A stretch of 64,000 nt of DNA from contig JALMQS010000061.1 of the NCBI GenBank assembly GCA_024734495.1, positions 9,850,598-9,914,597 on the forward strand. Reading direction: 5' to 3'. Positions 1-11,215 of the stretch are shown here, one piece after another. The stretch is from Forficula auricularia. Taxonomy: Eukaryota > Arthropoda > Insecta > Dermaptera > Forficulidae. Position numbers and translations under genes: made by a program. Positions within the stretch are counted from its first letter, which is position 1; each line of letters begins with the position of its first letter. Below the pieces are notes generated by a model. The model was not told the origin of the DNA and made no database searches. It worked only from the letters and a program-made list of their open reading frames with translations.

Positions 1-130
1 GAGGTTTACCTCCCATATCCACTAAGCTACTGATCCCCGATCCCAAACTAATACCTCTTGTCTATATGAATTATGGAATTTCTTTTTTAATCCTCTCCTC
101 GTTCATTTTTCGCAGCGTAGGCCTTGATTC

Positions 131-384
131 ATTAATTAAACAATCAATTATTCCAGCGCCTCCCAATCGATCGCAGACCCCAAAGATCGAAAATAATTTT
201 CTCTTCACCCGGTCTGTAATAAAAATAATCTTTTCTTCGTTCCCTAAATTTGAATTTGTTACTAATTGTCTTTACACGGCCTCGTTGTGGTCACGCCCCG
301 GGTGAAGAGAAAATTATTTTCGATCTTTGGGGTCTGCGATCGATTGGGAGGCGTCTGGAATAATTGATTGTTTAATTAAAATTA
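131..384. repeat. short fold-back element, ~82-bp arms
   Basis: Positions about 131-212 and 299-384 are near-perfect reverse complements (both contain GATCGCAGACCCCAAAGATC or its complement), separated by an 86-bp spacer. Small indels near the outer ends are the only differences I see. It looks like a non-autonomous hairpin element. I see no ORF or clear target duplication. The class is unknown. Confidence 0.75.
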
Positions 385-489
385 ATCAAAAAGGTTTTAT
401 TTCAGTAAAAATAGCTATACAGTCAAAATAAACAATAATTAATTATCATGTGAACGAGTCAAATATATTTTTTAAATATTTAAAATATT

Positions 490-905
490 CTAAGCTATAT
501 CCAGAGGTTCTTCTGGTAATAATTGAATAGGCAGGTGAGTGGCAAGAGGTTTGTGGTAGCTAAAATATGATATAAATGGTCTTGTTGAAACGTTAGATAA
601 GTATCTTGTAAACACAGCACCAATAGTGGTGCCATGCCGTGTTGTAGGAACTGTAAGGTTATTATTAATTAATAGATGTAAATCGTCACCTAAAAAGTTA
701 ATAAGCGGACCAGAAGTTTACAAGCTAAAGTTGACATTAAAGTTTCCACTTAAAATCATGGGTAACTTGTCTTCATCTCCACCCATATATTCTACTTCAG
801 TATTTGTATATGGAAATAGCGCCCGTTTCAAGAAATATACAATGTCTTCATTTTTTTGATTTGGAGAATCAAAGTTTTTACACAGTTTTTGTAACTGACA
901 AATTT
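490..905 (-). pseudogene. endonuclease/exonuclease/phosphatase-like fragment (transposon-derived)
   Basis: Read on the minus strand, this stretch is open except for one in-frame stop at 718-720. The translation contains a GxFNVNF-type motif (here SGNFNVNF), then PLINFL, TTRHGTTIGAVFTRYL and FISYFSYHKP, ending just after LPEEPLDIA at a stop at 490-492. The GDFN-like motif followed by a conserved TT..GTTIDAVF block is how endonuclease/exonuclease/phosphatase domains end. I recall similar fragments in arthropod genomes as part of repeated families, possibly Helitron/Helentron-type elements, but that assignment is from memory and unverified. The catalytic Asp of GDFN is Asn here and the N-terminal half is missing, so it is an inactive fragment. 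The plus-strand ORF over the same interval is a shadow. Confidence 0.5.
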
Positions 906-1340
906 ATATAATAAATATATATATATATATTATTCAAAAATATAATATATAATTGTATAAATATATATAATTATTAAGAATTGATTATTAATATAAATAA
1001 TATATTTCACATCCACATCAACTGGCTTATTGGATTTGAAAATAACAACACGTTTTGTTAGATTCCTTGCAGTCGTTTAAAGGAATATATTATTTATTCT
1101 ATTCTGTAGCCAACTTCATCATGTTAATTTTTGGGACATCTGCGCGCGCAGGTCACAAATTCACTCTCATCCAAACGGGCCAAAAGAAGTATAACGTCAA
1201 AAAAAAAAAAAAAAAATACAATTTGACAAGGAAAACTTACCAATGCTGATGATAGGTTTTCATTAACAATGAAAAAACGATGTAAACTGCCGGATATTTG
1301 GCTAAAGAAAATTATTTATTATTTTATTAATTTATTTTAT
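906..1340. other. AT-rich DNA with (TA)n tracts, no gene seen
   Basis: The stretch is dominated by TATATA runs around 905-1000 and an A17 run at 1200-1216. I see no coding signal. Confidence 0.6.
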
Positions 1341-1399
1341 TTAATATTTTATTATTGTTCTAAAAGTTTGTAAAGAAAAAATTCACAAATAAATTGAAC

Positions 1400-1660
1400 A
1401 CAATCTTAGATATTGAAATACGAGCTACCATAGGAGAAGTAAAAACTGTACTGTGAGGTCGGAACTCGGAGATATGCAACCGATTGTGTGGCTTGAAATA
1501 GGGGATGAAGGCAAAGAGGCTAAAGCTGGCCCCTGCGATGCAAAGAGGGCTGGAAGATCTGAACCAAGGTACACCTACCGACAACAACAAAGAACCGCTA
1601 CAATCATCCTCAAGGGCGAGGGCGGTTGCCACTTAACCATTTTTTGCTAGCTTGTTGACT
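1400..1660. other. GC-richer island of unknown identity
   Basis: This patch is much less AT-rich than its surroundings and is open on both strands for 65-90 codons. Neither reading (plus: RSELGDMQPIVWLEIG; minus: LALEDDCSGSLLL) matches a family I can name. It has no partner elsewhere in the window. It may be a fragment of a transposon ORF. Confidence 0.3.
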
Positions 1661-2330
1661 AATAATATTGGTACCTACCTACAATTTATTCAACTTACAT
1701 ACCTCCTATATGATCATAACACGTTTTGCATGTTAAAATCTCCTCACTTCATGCAACAAAAAAGTGGTTAGATATATTTCTGGAAAAATGCGATTTTACC
1801 TTATAATATGATTCTTTTAGATTTTGAGAGAACTACGAGACTTACAGACCCTGCACTGCACTTAATTTAAAGCTAATTAAATTGCCTACAAATTATATTC
1901 TATAAGTTTTACTTGTAGGATCAATGGTTTTCGGTGCAATTTCGGTCCATAGAGGGTCTAAAACTAAAATTTTCAATTTTTCGAAAATTTGGCCTATTTA
2001 CAAAGTGCCATAATTCGGTAACCAATTGACCTAGAGAGCTCCGGTTGAGCTTAATTTCTCACAAATTTATTGCTTTTAAGAAACGTATAGAATAGCTTTC
2101 GACGAAAAATGGATGGATTAGGAGATATAGAGCAGAATCTGAAAAAAGTCGGAAAATTTCTCGGTTTTTCGTGTGTAAAAATTTTTCCACAACTTTTTGA
2201 GAATTGCAAACTTGGGCATACATACCCCTAATGGGTTCAAACAACGTACTAATAAATCAGAGATAAATTATGTTTTGCGAATTTAGCCATTTTTTGTGTC
2301 GATTTTGACTGGCCTAGATACTTTATAAAG
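1661..2330. other. non-coding DNA, no gene seen
   Basis: I see no ORF with a recognisable motif. The part at 1920-2330 (FRFGPxRGSKT-like low-complexity, TTTTCGAAAATTTGG) has the look of old interspersed repeat but has no second copy in this window. Confidence 0.5.
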
Positions 2331-2331
2331 G

Positions 2332-2560
2332 AAAAGCATGGAAGAGGACCGGTTCAAATGGAGTCGGCCAGTAACAGGCAACCAGGAGTATTCAAGAGTC
2401 AGAGAATAGGAGGATGCCGCTCTTTTGCCTAGAGAGATAATGTAGCGTAAAGGTGGCGAAGGTGATAGATTGAAGAATAATGGAATGTTTTATTTTTTTC
2501 CAATATTCAAACAAGAAAGTATCAATAAATTTGATGTAGTTTGTTATTCTGAACGTCTTT
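2332..2560 (+). repeat. dispersed 'GGCTCAAATGGA' repeat, copy 1
   Basis: This is a single copy of the repeat that is tandemly arrayed at 6.2-6.85 kb. It shares AAGCATGGAA, CAACCAGGAGTATTCAAGAG and GATGCCGCTCTTTTGCC, then GAATAATGGAATGTTTTAT and CAATATTCAAACAAGAAAGT. Further single copies lie at 8365-8550, 10580-10763 and 11101-11205. It is not translated in any consistent frame. Confidence 0.75.
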
Positions 2561-3045
2561 TGATTTCAAATTATTAGGTGAAAATCTATCGTTAAATGAA
2601 AATTATACTATTTTATTTCCTATATAATTAATGAAATAGGAGATTTTAAATTTTGATTTAAAAGTAGGTTAGTGTAAAGGGTAGAGGAAATTTTAGAAGC
2701 ATTTGTTTTAAAAATCGAGATGAAAATGTAGGTATATACAATGTAGAAGAAAAAGAAAACAATGTATTAAATTTAGAGTTGTGTTTTTTCATGCATGTTT
2801 ATCCAAAGGTGGGATGAGATTTTTGAAAGATATAGTATAGTCTAAGTGGAAATTTTTTTTACAAAAATTGAAGATATACTAAATTAAGCCTGAAACATGT
2901 ATTGGATAAAATATAATTTTTTTTAACAATTAAATGTTTTTAAAAAATCACAAAAAGATACTCGGTGAAATATATTTTGCTAAGATTGAGAAATTGAGCA
3001 TACATACATACATTCCGTTGATTTTCATTCCACTATGTTATTTAT
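2561..3045. other. AT-rich DNA, no gene seen
   Basis: I find no ORF with a recognisable motif and no partner repeat in the window. Confidence 0.5.
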
Positions 3046-3052
3046 TTATCAT

Positions 3053-3870
3053 GTACTAGCTGCAAGGCCCGCCTTCGGCGGCCCTCTTGCTAGCCAGGGA
3101 ACACGCACCCTGGACCCCCAACCCACGAGCCTCACCCTCACAATCTACTCCCACCCACCAGACCCCCCGAAACCCACCCAGCGCCCCTACTCCCCGCACC
3201 AAGTACCCATGCCCACCCCCACCCCCGTACCACCCCGCTACGCCACTGGACCCTCACCTGACCCCCCCACTCCACCAACCCTGCACCCCTACTCCACCTT
3301 ACTCCCTCACTCCACCCCCATTCCACCCTCGCGCCCAGTTTTTGTTTTTCTAGCCTTCTAGTGACCCATAGATTATGTATACAAAATTTGGTTGAGCTTA
3401 CTCCAAGGGCAAGAATTTACATATTTTTTACCCTCCCCCCCCCCCCCTTTTTGGGGGGATTTTTTTAAACAAAAGTTGTCAGCAATCACCTCCTACAACT
3501 TTGCTCATTATAAAATTTGCCGTAGAGTTAATAGTTTAGGAGCTATTTGATAATTTTCATTCGTGCGCCCCCCCCCCCCCCCAAACCCCCTTCTGGGGTC
3601 AAAATATCAAAACGTTATATAGCTAAAAATTTAAGTTAAAAGACATCTTATACAAATATGAAATTACATAATAGTAATCCCTTCAGCCGTTTTGTCGTGA
3701 ATCGCGAGCAACTTTTGGCGGAAACCACGCAAACATACATACCGACTTACAGGAATTTTGTTGAGGGTGTTTTCGTTCATAACTTTGCTTGAAACGTGTG
3801 CAACCAAAATTTGGCGTGATTTGGAGCAATGTACAGACAAAACCTTAATTTAATGTATAGTAGGTAGGTG
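3053..3870 (+). repeat. TACTAGCTG-type dispersed repeat with C-rich core
   Basis: It begins ACTAGCTGCAAGGCCCGCC and then has ~280 bp of C-rich, CCC/CAC low complexity that reads as Pro/Thr/His in two frames. TGTATACAAAATTTGGTTGAG and two poly-C tracts (3427-3447, 3569-3583) follow. Minus-strand relatives lie at 17,560-17,900 and 25,590-26,000, and a related C-rich segment lies at 45,355-45,520. The conserved block and the start ACTAGCTG argue for a mobile element terminus. The proline-rich ORFs are composition artefacts. Confidence 0.6.
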
Positions 3871-4085
3871 TCGTCGTTTCCATCGGATAGACGCCTCTGG
3901 TATTAGGAAACCAAAAGTGAAGGAGAGGAGTATTTTCATCCACATTCCCGCCTTAGAGATTGACGAGCTTAATGGAAATAGATAGATGCGAAAGAAATAT
4001 ATATGTATATCCGATTTCGGATATATATAAGTTAAGAGGGAATGAATAATTTGTGTAAATTGTTCATCATTTTAATTAAGCCGTT

Positions 4086-5020
4086 TTTAATCGACTTCAA
4101 AAAAAGAGGAGGTTCTCTATTCGACTGATTTTTTTTTTTTGTGTCTATGTTACCTCATATCTCCGCCAATTGTGAATCGATTTTGAATTTTTTTTGCATT
4201 GGGTTCAGTCTAGCTTTCGATTGGTCCCGTTTTTTTTTCATTGGTATTAGACCTTTTTTGTTGGGTTTTTTCAGACCTAACTTCTTTTTTTATGAACCGA
4301 TTTAGATGATTCTTTTTTATTGGAAAGGGGGTATCTTAGGGATGGTGCTATATTAATTTGGTCAAGTTGTGATGATATGATCAGTATTAAAAAATCTTTT
4401 ATAAAAAAATCTTATAACATTCATTTAAAATCCGCAAACGTTTCGAGATAATTTCTATATTTATGAATTGAATTTTATTATTATTTTCTGATTCATTCGC
4501 CCGACGCTTTCTCTCACGAGATGCATGCAAGGTATTATATTAAGTCACTATTAATAACATCACTAAAAAGAGAGAAATAAAAATAATTTTTATAAAAAAA
4601 AAATAAAACCGACTTCAAAAAACTTAAATGCAACAAATAAAATAATAATAACTTAAAAATAAAATAAAATCCACTAAAAGGTATAAAATAATTATCTTAT
4701 TTAGTTACAACTAAACGACGAAATATTAACATAAAATTATTTTTTGAAGTCGGTGCCAAACATATACATTTTATGAATCGCACTTGACGGATCTTACTTA
4801 GTACGTTTGGCGGGTACGCTCGCTTATAGGTATAGTTTGTTTGGCACCGACTTCAAAAAGTAATTTCATGTTAATATTTCGTCGTTTAGTTGTAACTAAA
4901 TAAGATAATTATTTTATACCTTTTAGTGGATTTTATTTTATTTTTAAGTTATTATTATTTTATTTGTTGCATTCAAGTTTTTTGAAGTCGGTTTTATTTT
5001 TTTTATAATTAAAAATCGAC
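4086..5020. mobile_element. GACTTCAAAAA fold-back element, copy 1
   Basis: The element opens with a CGACTTCAAAAA segment and GGAGGTTCTCTATTCG. It then holds a large inverted repeat with arms about 4602-4768 and 4838-5010, nearly perfect over ~165 bp. The arms begin CCGACTTCAAAAA and end TTTTTGAAGTCGG. The ~70-bp loop contains GTTTGGCGGGTACGCTCG. No transposase is encoded, so it is non-autonomous. The same architecture recurs at 7600-8340, with the loop nearly identical. Confidence 0.75.
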
Positions 5021-5329
5021 AAGTAGTACAAAAATCATCTAAACTCTGCCATTTTGGAATTTCTTTTTCTATCAAAAAATTATTCTTTTTATTTATTTAT
5101 TTATTTTCTTTTTAATTAAACCTAATTCTACATAAAGAGTTTTTACAGGGATACCCTCACAGTCTATGATATTTTTTTATGATTTGGTTCAATAAAAAAT
5201 CCTACCCTTCTCAAAATAATCATTCAATTAAAATTTTAATATGATTTTTATTTTCTGAATAATCAATACATATCTAAATTTCAATTATTCTTTTTTATTT
5301 ACTTTACTATAGTTACAATGTGTGTCGCG

Positions 5330-5465
5330 GGAGTGATTTCGTCTTTCAAGGATTTTTGGATTTTTATTTTAATGATTTTAATTGTAATCATTTTCTGATA
5401 AAATGTCAATGAAGTCCCCAGGCTTTTGTTACTATAGATATTTATTATTTACTTTTAAGGTAGTT
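5330..5465 (+). repeat. repeat shared with 7490-7600
   Basis: GTGATTTCGTCTTTCAAGGA, then ATTTTAATGATTTTAA and CTATAGATATTTATTATT, occurs here and again at 7490-7600. In the second locus the shared sequence stops exactly where fold-back copy 2 begins. Confidence 0.65.
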
Positions 5466-6177
5466 CCGCCAAATGCGTTTTATTAAGATATTTTTGAAAA
5501 ATTAGACAGATTATTATTTAAATACTTCTGCATCGATTGGTGGCAAAACTAAATTTATGAACAATATAGTTCCGGAGATATTAAATTTTAAAAATCGAGT
5601 TTTTCAGGCTCTTTAACATTGCACTATACGGGATATCGGAAAGTTTACATACATATTTAATTATAATTAAGAAACCCTTCTTACGATTTTTACAAAAAAC
5701 TAAACCAACATTAAACAATAACCAAGACATATTTTAAGATAATTTTGATTCATAGTTACAACACAGTTTCTGAGATAATAAGAAATTAATAATGAAAAAA
5801 ACAAATTTAGAGAAAAAACAATTTGGCAACAGCGTATTTATTTAACCAGCGAAAGATGCATGTGCTAGATTTTTTCAAAATTATAATTTTCATAAGGGGC
5901 AACGTAGGCGTTGATTACATTTGTTAAAAAATAACAAAACGATTTTTATAGAAATTTAAAATGTATTTTATCTGTCATTTTAATATAAAAATATTCAATC
6001 TCTTACAATGGTGCCAGATTTGTCAAACGAGGCTAGAATTGGTACATAAACAGCAAAAAGTTTTGATCTAATGAACTATGAATCCTTATTGTCTGTACTA
6101 TATACTCTAGAATTAACTTTTTGCTAGTATTGTCGCGAAACAACTATGTACCTTAAGAACGTTTTAGTTTTTAAAAA
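5466..6177. other. AT-rich DNA, no gene seen
   Basis: No open frame or repeat partner is recognised here. Confidence 0.5.
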
Positions 6178-6880
6178 GCTCCATTGGAAGGGAACCAAGG
6201 AGCCAAGGTCGGCTCAAATGGAGTCACCTGGTAACAGACAACCAGGAGTATTCAAGAGTCAGGCGAGGGGAGGATGCCCGCTCTTTTACCCACAGAGGAA
6301 GTACGTTGTTACTACTTGAAAAAAGCATGGAAGAGGAACCAAGAGGCAAGGACGGCTCAAATGAACTCGGCTGGTAACAGGCAACCAGGAGTATTCAAGA
6401 GTCAAACAAGGGAGGATGCCCGCTCTTTTGCCCAGAGACAACCAAGGAAAGGAGGCGAGGTCGGCTCAAATGGACTCGCCTGATAACAGGCAACCGGGAG
6501 TATTCAAGAGTCATACAAGGGGAGGATGCCCTCTCTTTTGCCCACAGAGGAAGAACGTACCTTAAAAAAGCATGGAACAGGACAACCAAGAGGCGAGGAC
6601 GGCTCAAATGGACTCAGCTGGTAACAGGCAATCAGGAGTATTCAAGAGTCAGACAAGGGGAGGATGCCCGCTCTTTTGCCCACAGAGGAAGAACGAACGT
6701 ACCTTAAAAAGCATGGAACAGGACAACCAAGAGGCGAGGACGGCTCAAACGGACTCAGCTGGTAACAGGCAACCAGGAGTATTCAAGAGTCAGACAAGGG
6801 GAGGATGCCCGCACTTTTGCCCAGTGAGATAGGCGAAGCGGGCGGGGATAGATTGAGGAATAATGGAATATTTTCTTTTT
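6178..6880 (+). repeat. tandem array of the 'GGCTCAAATGGA' repeat, five copies
   Basis: GGCTCAAA-type anchors start at 6211, 6354, 6463, 6601 and 6742, giving spacings of 143, 109, 138 and 141 bp. Each unit carries CAACCAGGAGTATTCAAGAG (or close variants) and GGAGGATGCCCGCTCTTTT. The 109-bp spacing marks a unit with an internal deletion. The array ends with the same GGAATAATGGAAT tail seen in the single copies, so it looks like a dispersed element amplified in situ. The small ORFs across it come from the repeat itself. Confidence 0.85.
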
Positions 6881-7489
6881 CCATTATTTAAGTAAGAAAA
6901 TAAATTTGATGGAGTTTTTAATTCTGAGGGTTTTTTGTATTTGTATACATTAACTTCACTGCTTTTGCGAATGTGAAACTACTTATAAAAATAGTATAAA
7001 GAAAATTATTGATTAAAGATTTATTTTCAAAATTGCTATATTAACTCTTATATATCGAATGTATTATCGGATTCAGTAGAAATTAGTGCCAGATTTTGAA
7101 GAAGGCCATGTTACATGTCACATAGTTTTTAATTATTTTACTTTTGAAAAAATCATTCGGCAGTAAACACAGAAACAGCCATAGTCAAAAAAATAGGCTG
7201 TGGTATATATATAGTAAGTAGTCTTCGAAAATTTATTTTTTTATATCTCATTTAGGACAAAATTTTGAAAAAAAATTAATTAATACAATAATTTAAAACC
7301 ATGTATGTCGTCTTACGGCGCAACCAGAGCTAGCCCTTTTAAATTATTGTAAAAATTATGTTCCAAAAAATCATATTCCTATTCATGACTGCGTTCACAC
7401 ATTCACCATCCAGCTATGGTCAAAGTGAGTCCAATGTATAATTCTATTTATTTAGCAATAATCTCAATAATGGCCTTAAATCATGTATT
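6881..7489. other. AT-rich DNA, no gene seen
   Basis: I see no supported feature. Confidence 0.5.
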
Positions 7490-7599
7490 AGGGGTGATTT
7501 CGTCTTTCAAGGATTTTTATTTTAATGATTTTAAGTGAATCATTGTCTAATAAAATGTCGATAATTTAAGCTCACATGCTACTATAGATATTTATTATT

Positions 7600-8340
7600 T
7601 TTAACCGACTTCAAAAAGGAGGAGGTTCTCTATTCGATTGAATTTTTTTTTTTTTTTTTTTTTTGTGCCTATGTTACCTCATATCTCCGCCAATTGTCAA
7701 CCGATTTTGAAAATTTTTTTTGCATTGGGTCCAGTCTAGCTTCCGATTGGTCCCATTTTTTTTCGATTTTTTTTCATAGGTATTAGACCTTTTTTATTAG
7801 GTTTGTTTAGACCTAACCTCTTTGTTTATGAACCGATTTCGATGGTTCTTTTTTTATCCGAAAGGGGGTGTCTTAGGGATGGTGTCATATTAATTTGGTC
7901 AAGTTCTGATGATATAATCACTATTAATAACATCACTAAAAGAGAGAAAATAAAAATTTTTAAGAAAAAATAAAAACCGACTTCAAAAATTAAATGTAAC
8001 AAATATAAAAATACACTAAAAGGTATAAAATAATTTTTATCTTATTTAGTTACAACTAAACTACGAAATATTAATATGAAATTACTTTTTGAAGTTGGTG
8101 CCAAACATATACCTTTTATGAATCGCACTCGACGGATCTTACTTAGTACGTTTGGCGGGTACGCTCGCTTATAGGTATAGTTTGTTTGGCACCGACTTTA
8201 AAAAGTAATTTCATATTAATATTTCGTAGTTTAGTTGTAACTAAATAAGATAAAAATTATTTTATACCTTTTAGTGTATTTTTATATTTGTTGCATTTAA
8301 TTTTTTGAAGTCGGTTTTTATTTTTTCTTAAAAATTTTTC
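7600..8340. mobile_element. GACTTCAAAAA fold-back element, copy 2
   Basis: This copy starts AACCGACTTCAAAAAGGAGG and has inverted arms about 7972-8116 and 8188-8325. The loop carries GTTTGGCGGGTACGCTCG and is almost identical to copy 1. It interrupts the repeat that continues uninterrupted at 5330-5465, which indicates insertion into or next to that repeat. It encodes no protein. Confidence 0.75.
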
Positions 8341-8359
8341 TGAAGAAAGTGTTGCTTTT

Positions 8360-8550
8360 TATAAAGCATGGAAAACTAGCATCGGGGTCTGTTCGAATAG
8401 ACTCGCCTGGTAACAGGCAACCAGGAGTATTCAAGAGGCAGACGACGGGAAGATGCCCGCTCTTTTCACCAGATATAGATTGAGGAATAATGGAATTTTC
8501 TATCTTTTTCCAATATTCAAACAAGAAAGTACCAATAAATTTGATACAGT
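8360..8550 (+). repeat. dispersed 'GGCTCAAATGGA' repeat, single copy
   Basis: It shares AAGCATGGAA, GGTAACAGGCAACCAGGAGT and the CAATATTCAAACAAGAAAGT tail with the array at 6.2-6.85 kb. Confidence 0.7.
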
Positions 8551-9040
8551 TTTAATTCTGAACTTCTTTTGTATTTACACTTTGGTTTTAAAATTAATAA
8601 CCAGAAAAAGGAACATTCTAATTTCTTCGTATAAAAATGGCGTATGGACACCCTAGTTATACTATAACAATGATGTTCATTATAACTATGATTATTATAT
8701 TAAATTTTATAAATAAATTTATTTAAATTTAATCTTTTTTCTTTTCAGATAGTAAAATTTATACAACCTTACTAAAATTAAAAATACCAAAGTATAAGTA
8801 ACGACCCTGCTTTCCGGGTAGTTAGAGATGAAATGTTCTCTGGTACATACTATATATGCCCAGCTTGAAAGAATTTACTCTAGTTATAGAAATTTTAATA
8901 ATTAGTAGAGATTGTTGTGTTGGTGCAAGGTGAAACATCTTTAATAAAGATAAGAGTAAATATTACATATAATATTTATTTACTTATCTTTAGAAATTTT
9001 AATTATAAAATTTAGGTGGCGGGGGCGAGTAACAATAATT
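8551..9040. other. AT-rich DNA, no gene seen
   Basis: I see no recognisable coding or structural feature. A short GC-richer patch at 8800-8870 (GACCCTGCTTTCCGGGTAG) has no partner. Confidence 0.45.
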
Positions 9041-9164
9041 TTCAGTATAAAGGTGAATCAAAAGTACAGATGTATATGGTCTGATGGAAAAAAGATTGAG
9101 ACGGATGATTGAATGAATTGATAGGTTTTCTGAGGCGCTAATGGCCCTGGCAGTCGATGCGCCC

Positions 9165-9765
9165 TAAACTTAAAATATCTGGGGCACGGCAGTGCCCCAG
9201 CCAAGTTCGATTCGAGCGGGGATGTGTGCACTGCCAGACTACCCTTTACAGGAAACAACTCAGGCCATTTTGACGCCTCTGTAACTTCGTAATGGAAACC
9301 TCTACATGGCTGAAATTTTTTCCAGAATACTGGTCCATAAGCTTAACTAAATTAGAAAATTTCATATTTCTACTGTTTATACCATCCAAGTTACAAGAAG
9401 CCAAAGATAGGCTTTTTCGTCACTCGCTCACTGACTCACTCATCAAAATTCTAGAGTACTTCCGCTAACCCTAGAATGCTGAAATTTGGCAGGCAGGTAG
9501 AGTTTGGGGTACAATTAATGGGAAAAATCCAAAAATCGGAACTTTCTCTTCTTCAGGACCTAAAATGAAGGGGTGAATGTTATAGACTTAATTAACATAT
9601 ACTAAAAATTCAATGAACCTAGTATGCTGAAATTTGGCATACTGGTATAGCTTGACACATTAATAAAGGACGAAATTGAAAAATCGAAACTTTTCCTTCT
9701 TCAGGGCCCGAAATGAAGGGGTTAAATTTATAGGATAAATCCAACTTACAAAAAGAAGTGAAATT
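9165..9765 (-). repeat. 143-bp-periodic element, minus-strand copy
   Basis: This is the reverse complement of 15,120-16,105. It contains GCCAAGTTCGATTCGA, a CACTCGCTCACTGACTCACT stretch, and degenerate units marked by CCTTCTTCAGG..CTAAAATGAAG near 9550 and 9698. Each unit also carries AGAATGCTGAAATTTGGCA. It does not code. The internal units recur at about 143-150 bp. Confidence 0.7.
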
Positions 9766-9767
9766 CA

Positions 9768-10340
9768 ACAAAAACACTTGTGTAAAAAAAGGCCAAGTTC
9801 GATTAATAAAATCCGTTTGCCAAAAAGTGTAGTGAGATCTAATGTGCTGCCAAGTTCAACATCATCAATTTATTAAATGAGTCGAGAATATATTAGTAAC
9901 TTCAATTAAAACGCATGTTTTTCATTTCACATGTCCCTCTATTTTTTTATTGATTTCACATTTTTAGTTGAAATTATTTTCATAAAACTTGGCTTTTACG
10001 CATTATTATGTATGTCACGAATTACTAGTTACCATATCATGGGATCTTAATAAGAGGGGAGTGGTGGAGGCCCTATTAAACAATAATAATAATAATTTAA
10101 TGCGTAAAAGCCAAGTTTTAGGAAAATAATTTCAACTGAAAATGTGAAATCAATAAAAAATATAGAGGGACATGTGAAATGAAAAACATGCGTTTTAATT
10201 TAAGTTACTAATATATTCTCGACTCATTTAATAAATTGATGATGTTGAACTTGGCAGCACATTAGATTTCACTACTTTTTTTGGCAAACGGATTTTATTA
10301 ATCGAACTTGGCCTTTTTTTACACAAGTGTTTTTGTTGAG

Positions 10341-10342
<2 letters not shown>
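9768..10342. mobile_element. ~575-bp fold-back element, copy 1
   Basis: Ends are CAACAAAAACACTTGTGTAA and its complement ACACAAGTGTTTTTGTTGAG. The arms, about 9771-10,003 and 10,102-10,342, are near-perfect inverted repeats of ~235 bp around a ~98-bp loop. A second full copy lies at 49,258-49,848. A collapsed version with only the two outermost ends remains at 15,096-15,115. No ORF is present. A (TA)n run follows directly. Confidence 0.8.
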
Positions 10343-10362
<20 letters not shown>

Positions 10363-10371
<9 letters not shown>

Positions 10372-10579
10372 TTCAGTGAGAGATATTTCATTCTTTAATT
10401 ATTCCAAACACATGTCGATTTGTCAATACTTCATCCCATTCCGGCACTTCTTCTAACAACATCCATTGCAGAAACGAAAATTGTTTCAATCTTTTCTTTC
10501 AATTAAACTTAAACCGGGAGAATTAATTAACTGTCCCGAAAGAATTTGTCGGAACACCGGAGCCAGAAAGTTAAAACCA
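10363..10579. other. unassigned segment
   Basis: I see nothing recognisable here. The plus strand reads NCPERICRNTGARKL for a short distance without a family match. Confidence 0.35.
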
Positions 10580-11210
10580 ACAAACAAGAGGCGAGGTCGG
10601 TTCGAATGGTCTCGCCTGGTAACAGGCAACCAGGAGTATTCAAGAGTCAGAGAAAAGGAGAATGCCGCTCTTTTGCCCAGAGAGGAAGAGTAGCTAGGTG
10701 GGCGAAGATTGCGGAATAATGGAATGTTTTATCTTTTTCCAATATTCAAACAAGAAAGTACCATGTAGTTATTTAGTTTGTATTTGTAATTTATTGTATT
10801 ATTTGTTCGTGTTCATTAAATAATTATAATTAATTCTTTTGATTCATCCGCTTGTTGCTCTTTTACTCGGTCTTTTAATCTCAGGGTGGATGGTGAGTAT
10901 TAATAAGAATAAATAATTAAATTATTTATTATAAGAGGTATTTTATTTTGGTTAACATTGGTGGCGAATTGGATCAATCAAAATAAACTTATCGGTCCAG
11001 CATCATTATAATTAATAATTAATTATGTGTGATTTAAATAAAAATTCAATTTTTAATCAAATTATTCACAAAAATAAAACCTTCAACAGCTTCATTACTA
11101 AGAAAGTACCAATAAATTTGGTGCAGTTTTTAATTCTGAACGTCTTTTGTATTTACACTTTGGTTTTAAAATTAATAACCAGAAAAAGGAACATTCTAAT
11201 TGGAATTAGA
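10580..11210 (+). repeat. dispersed 'GGCTCAAATGGA' repeat interrupted by a 336-bp insert
   Basis: The repeat runs 10,580-10,763 and resumes at 11,100 with AAGAAAGTACCAATAAATTT. The 12 bases AAGAAAGTACCA sit at both edges (10,752-10,763 and 11,100-11,111), so 10,764-11,099 is an insertion with a 12-bp target duplication. The insert starts TGTAGTTATT and contains GGTGGCGAATTGGATC near 10,964, which resembles an LTR end followed by a primer-binding site, but a 12-bp duplication is long for an LTR element. The insert class is unresolved. Confidence 0.7.
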
Positions 11211-11215
11211 TAGAT

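Noticed and set aside
1360..1632. 90-codon minus-strand ORF as a host gene
   Set aside because: There is no family motif and the opposite strand is equally open; I kept it only as an unassigned island.
3035..3361. Two overlapping proline-rich ORFs (88-108 codons)
   Set aside because: They come from C-rich low complexity and are open in two frames and on the other strand. The DNA belongs to a dispersed repeat.
6274..6832. Two ORFs with repeated NRQPGVFKSQTR peptide
   Set aside because: They are a by-product of the ~140-bp tandem array, in which unit lengths are not multiples of three and frames switch.
10964..10982. Complete LTR retrotransposon at 10.8-11.1 kb
   Set aside because: Only one LTR-like end and a PBS-like string are visible, there is no second LTR or coding region, and the flanking duplication is 12 bp.
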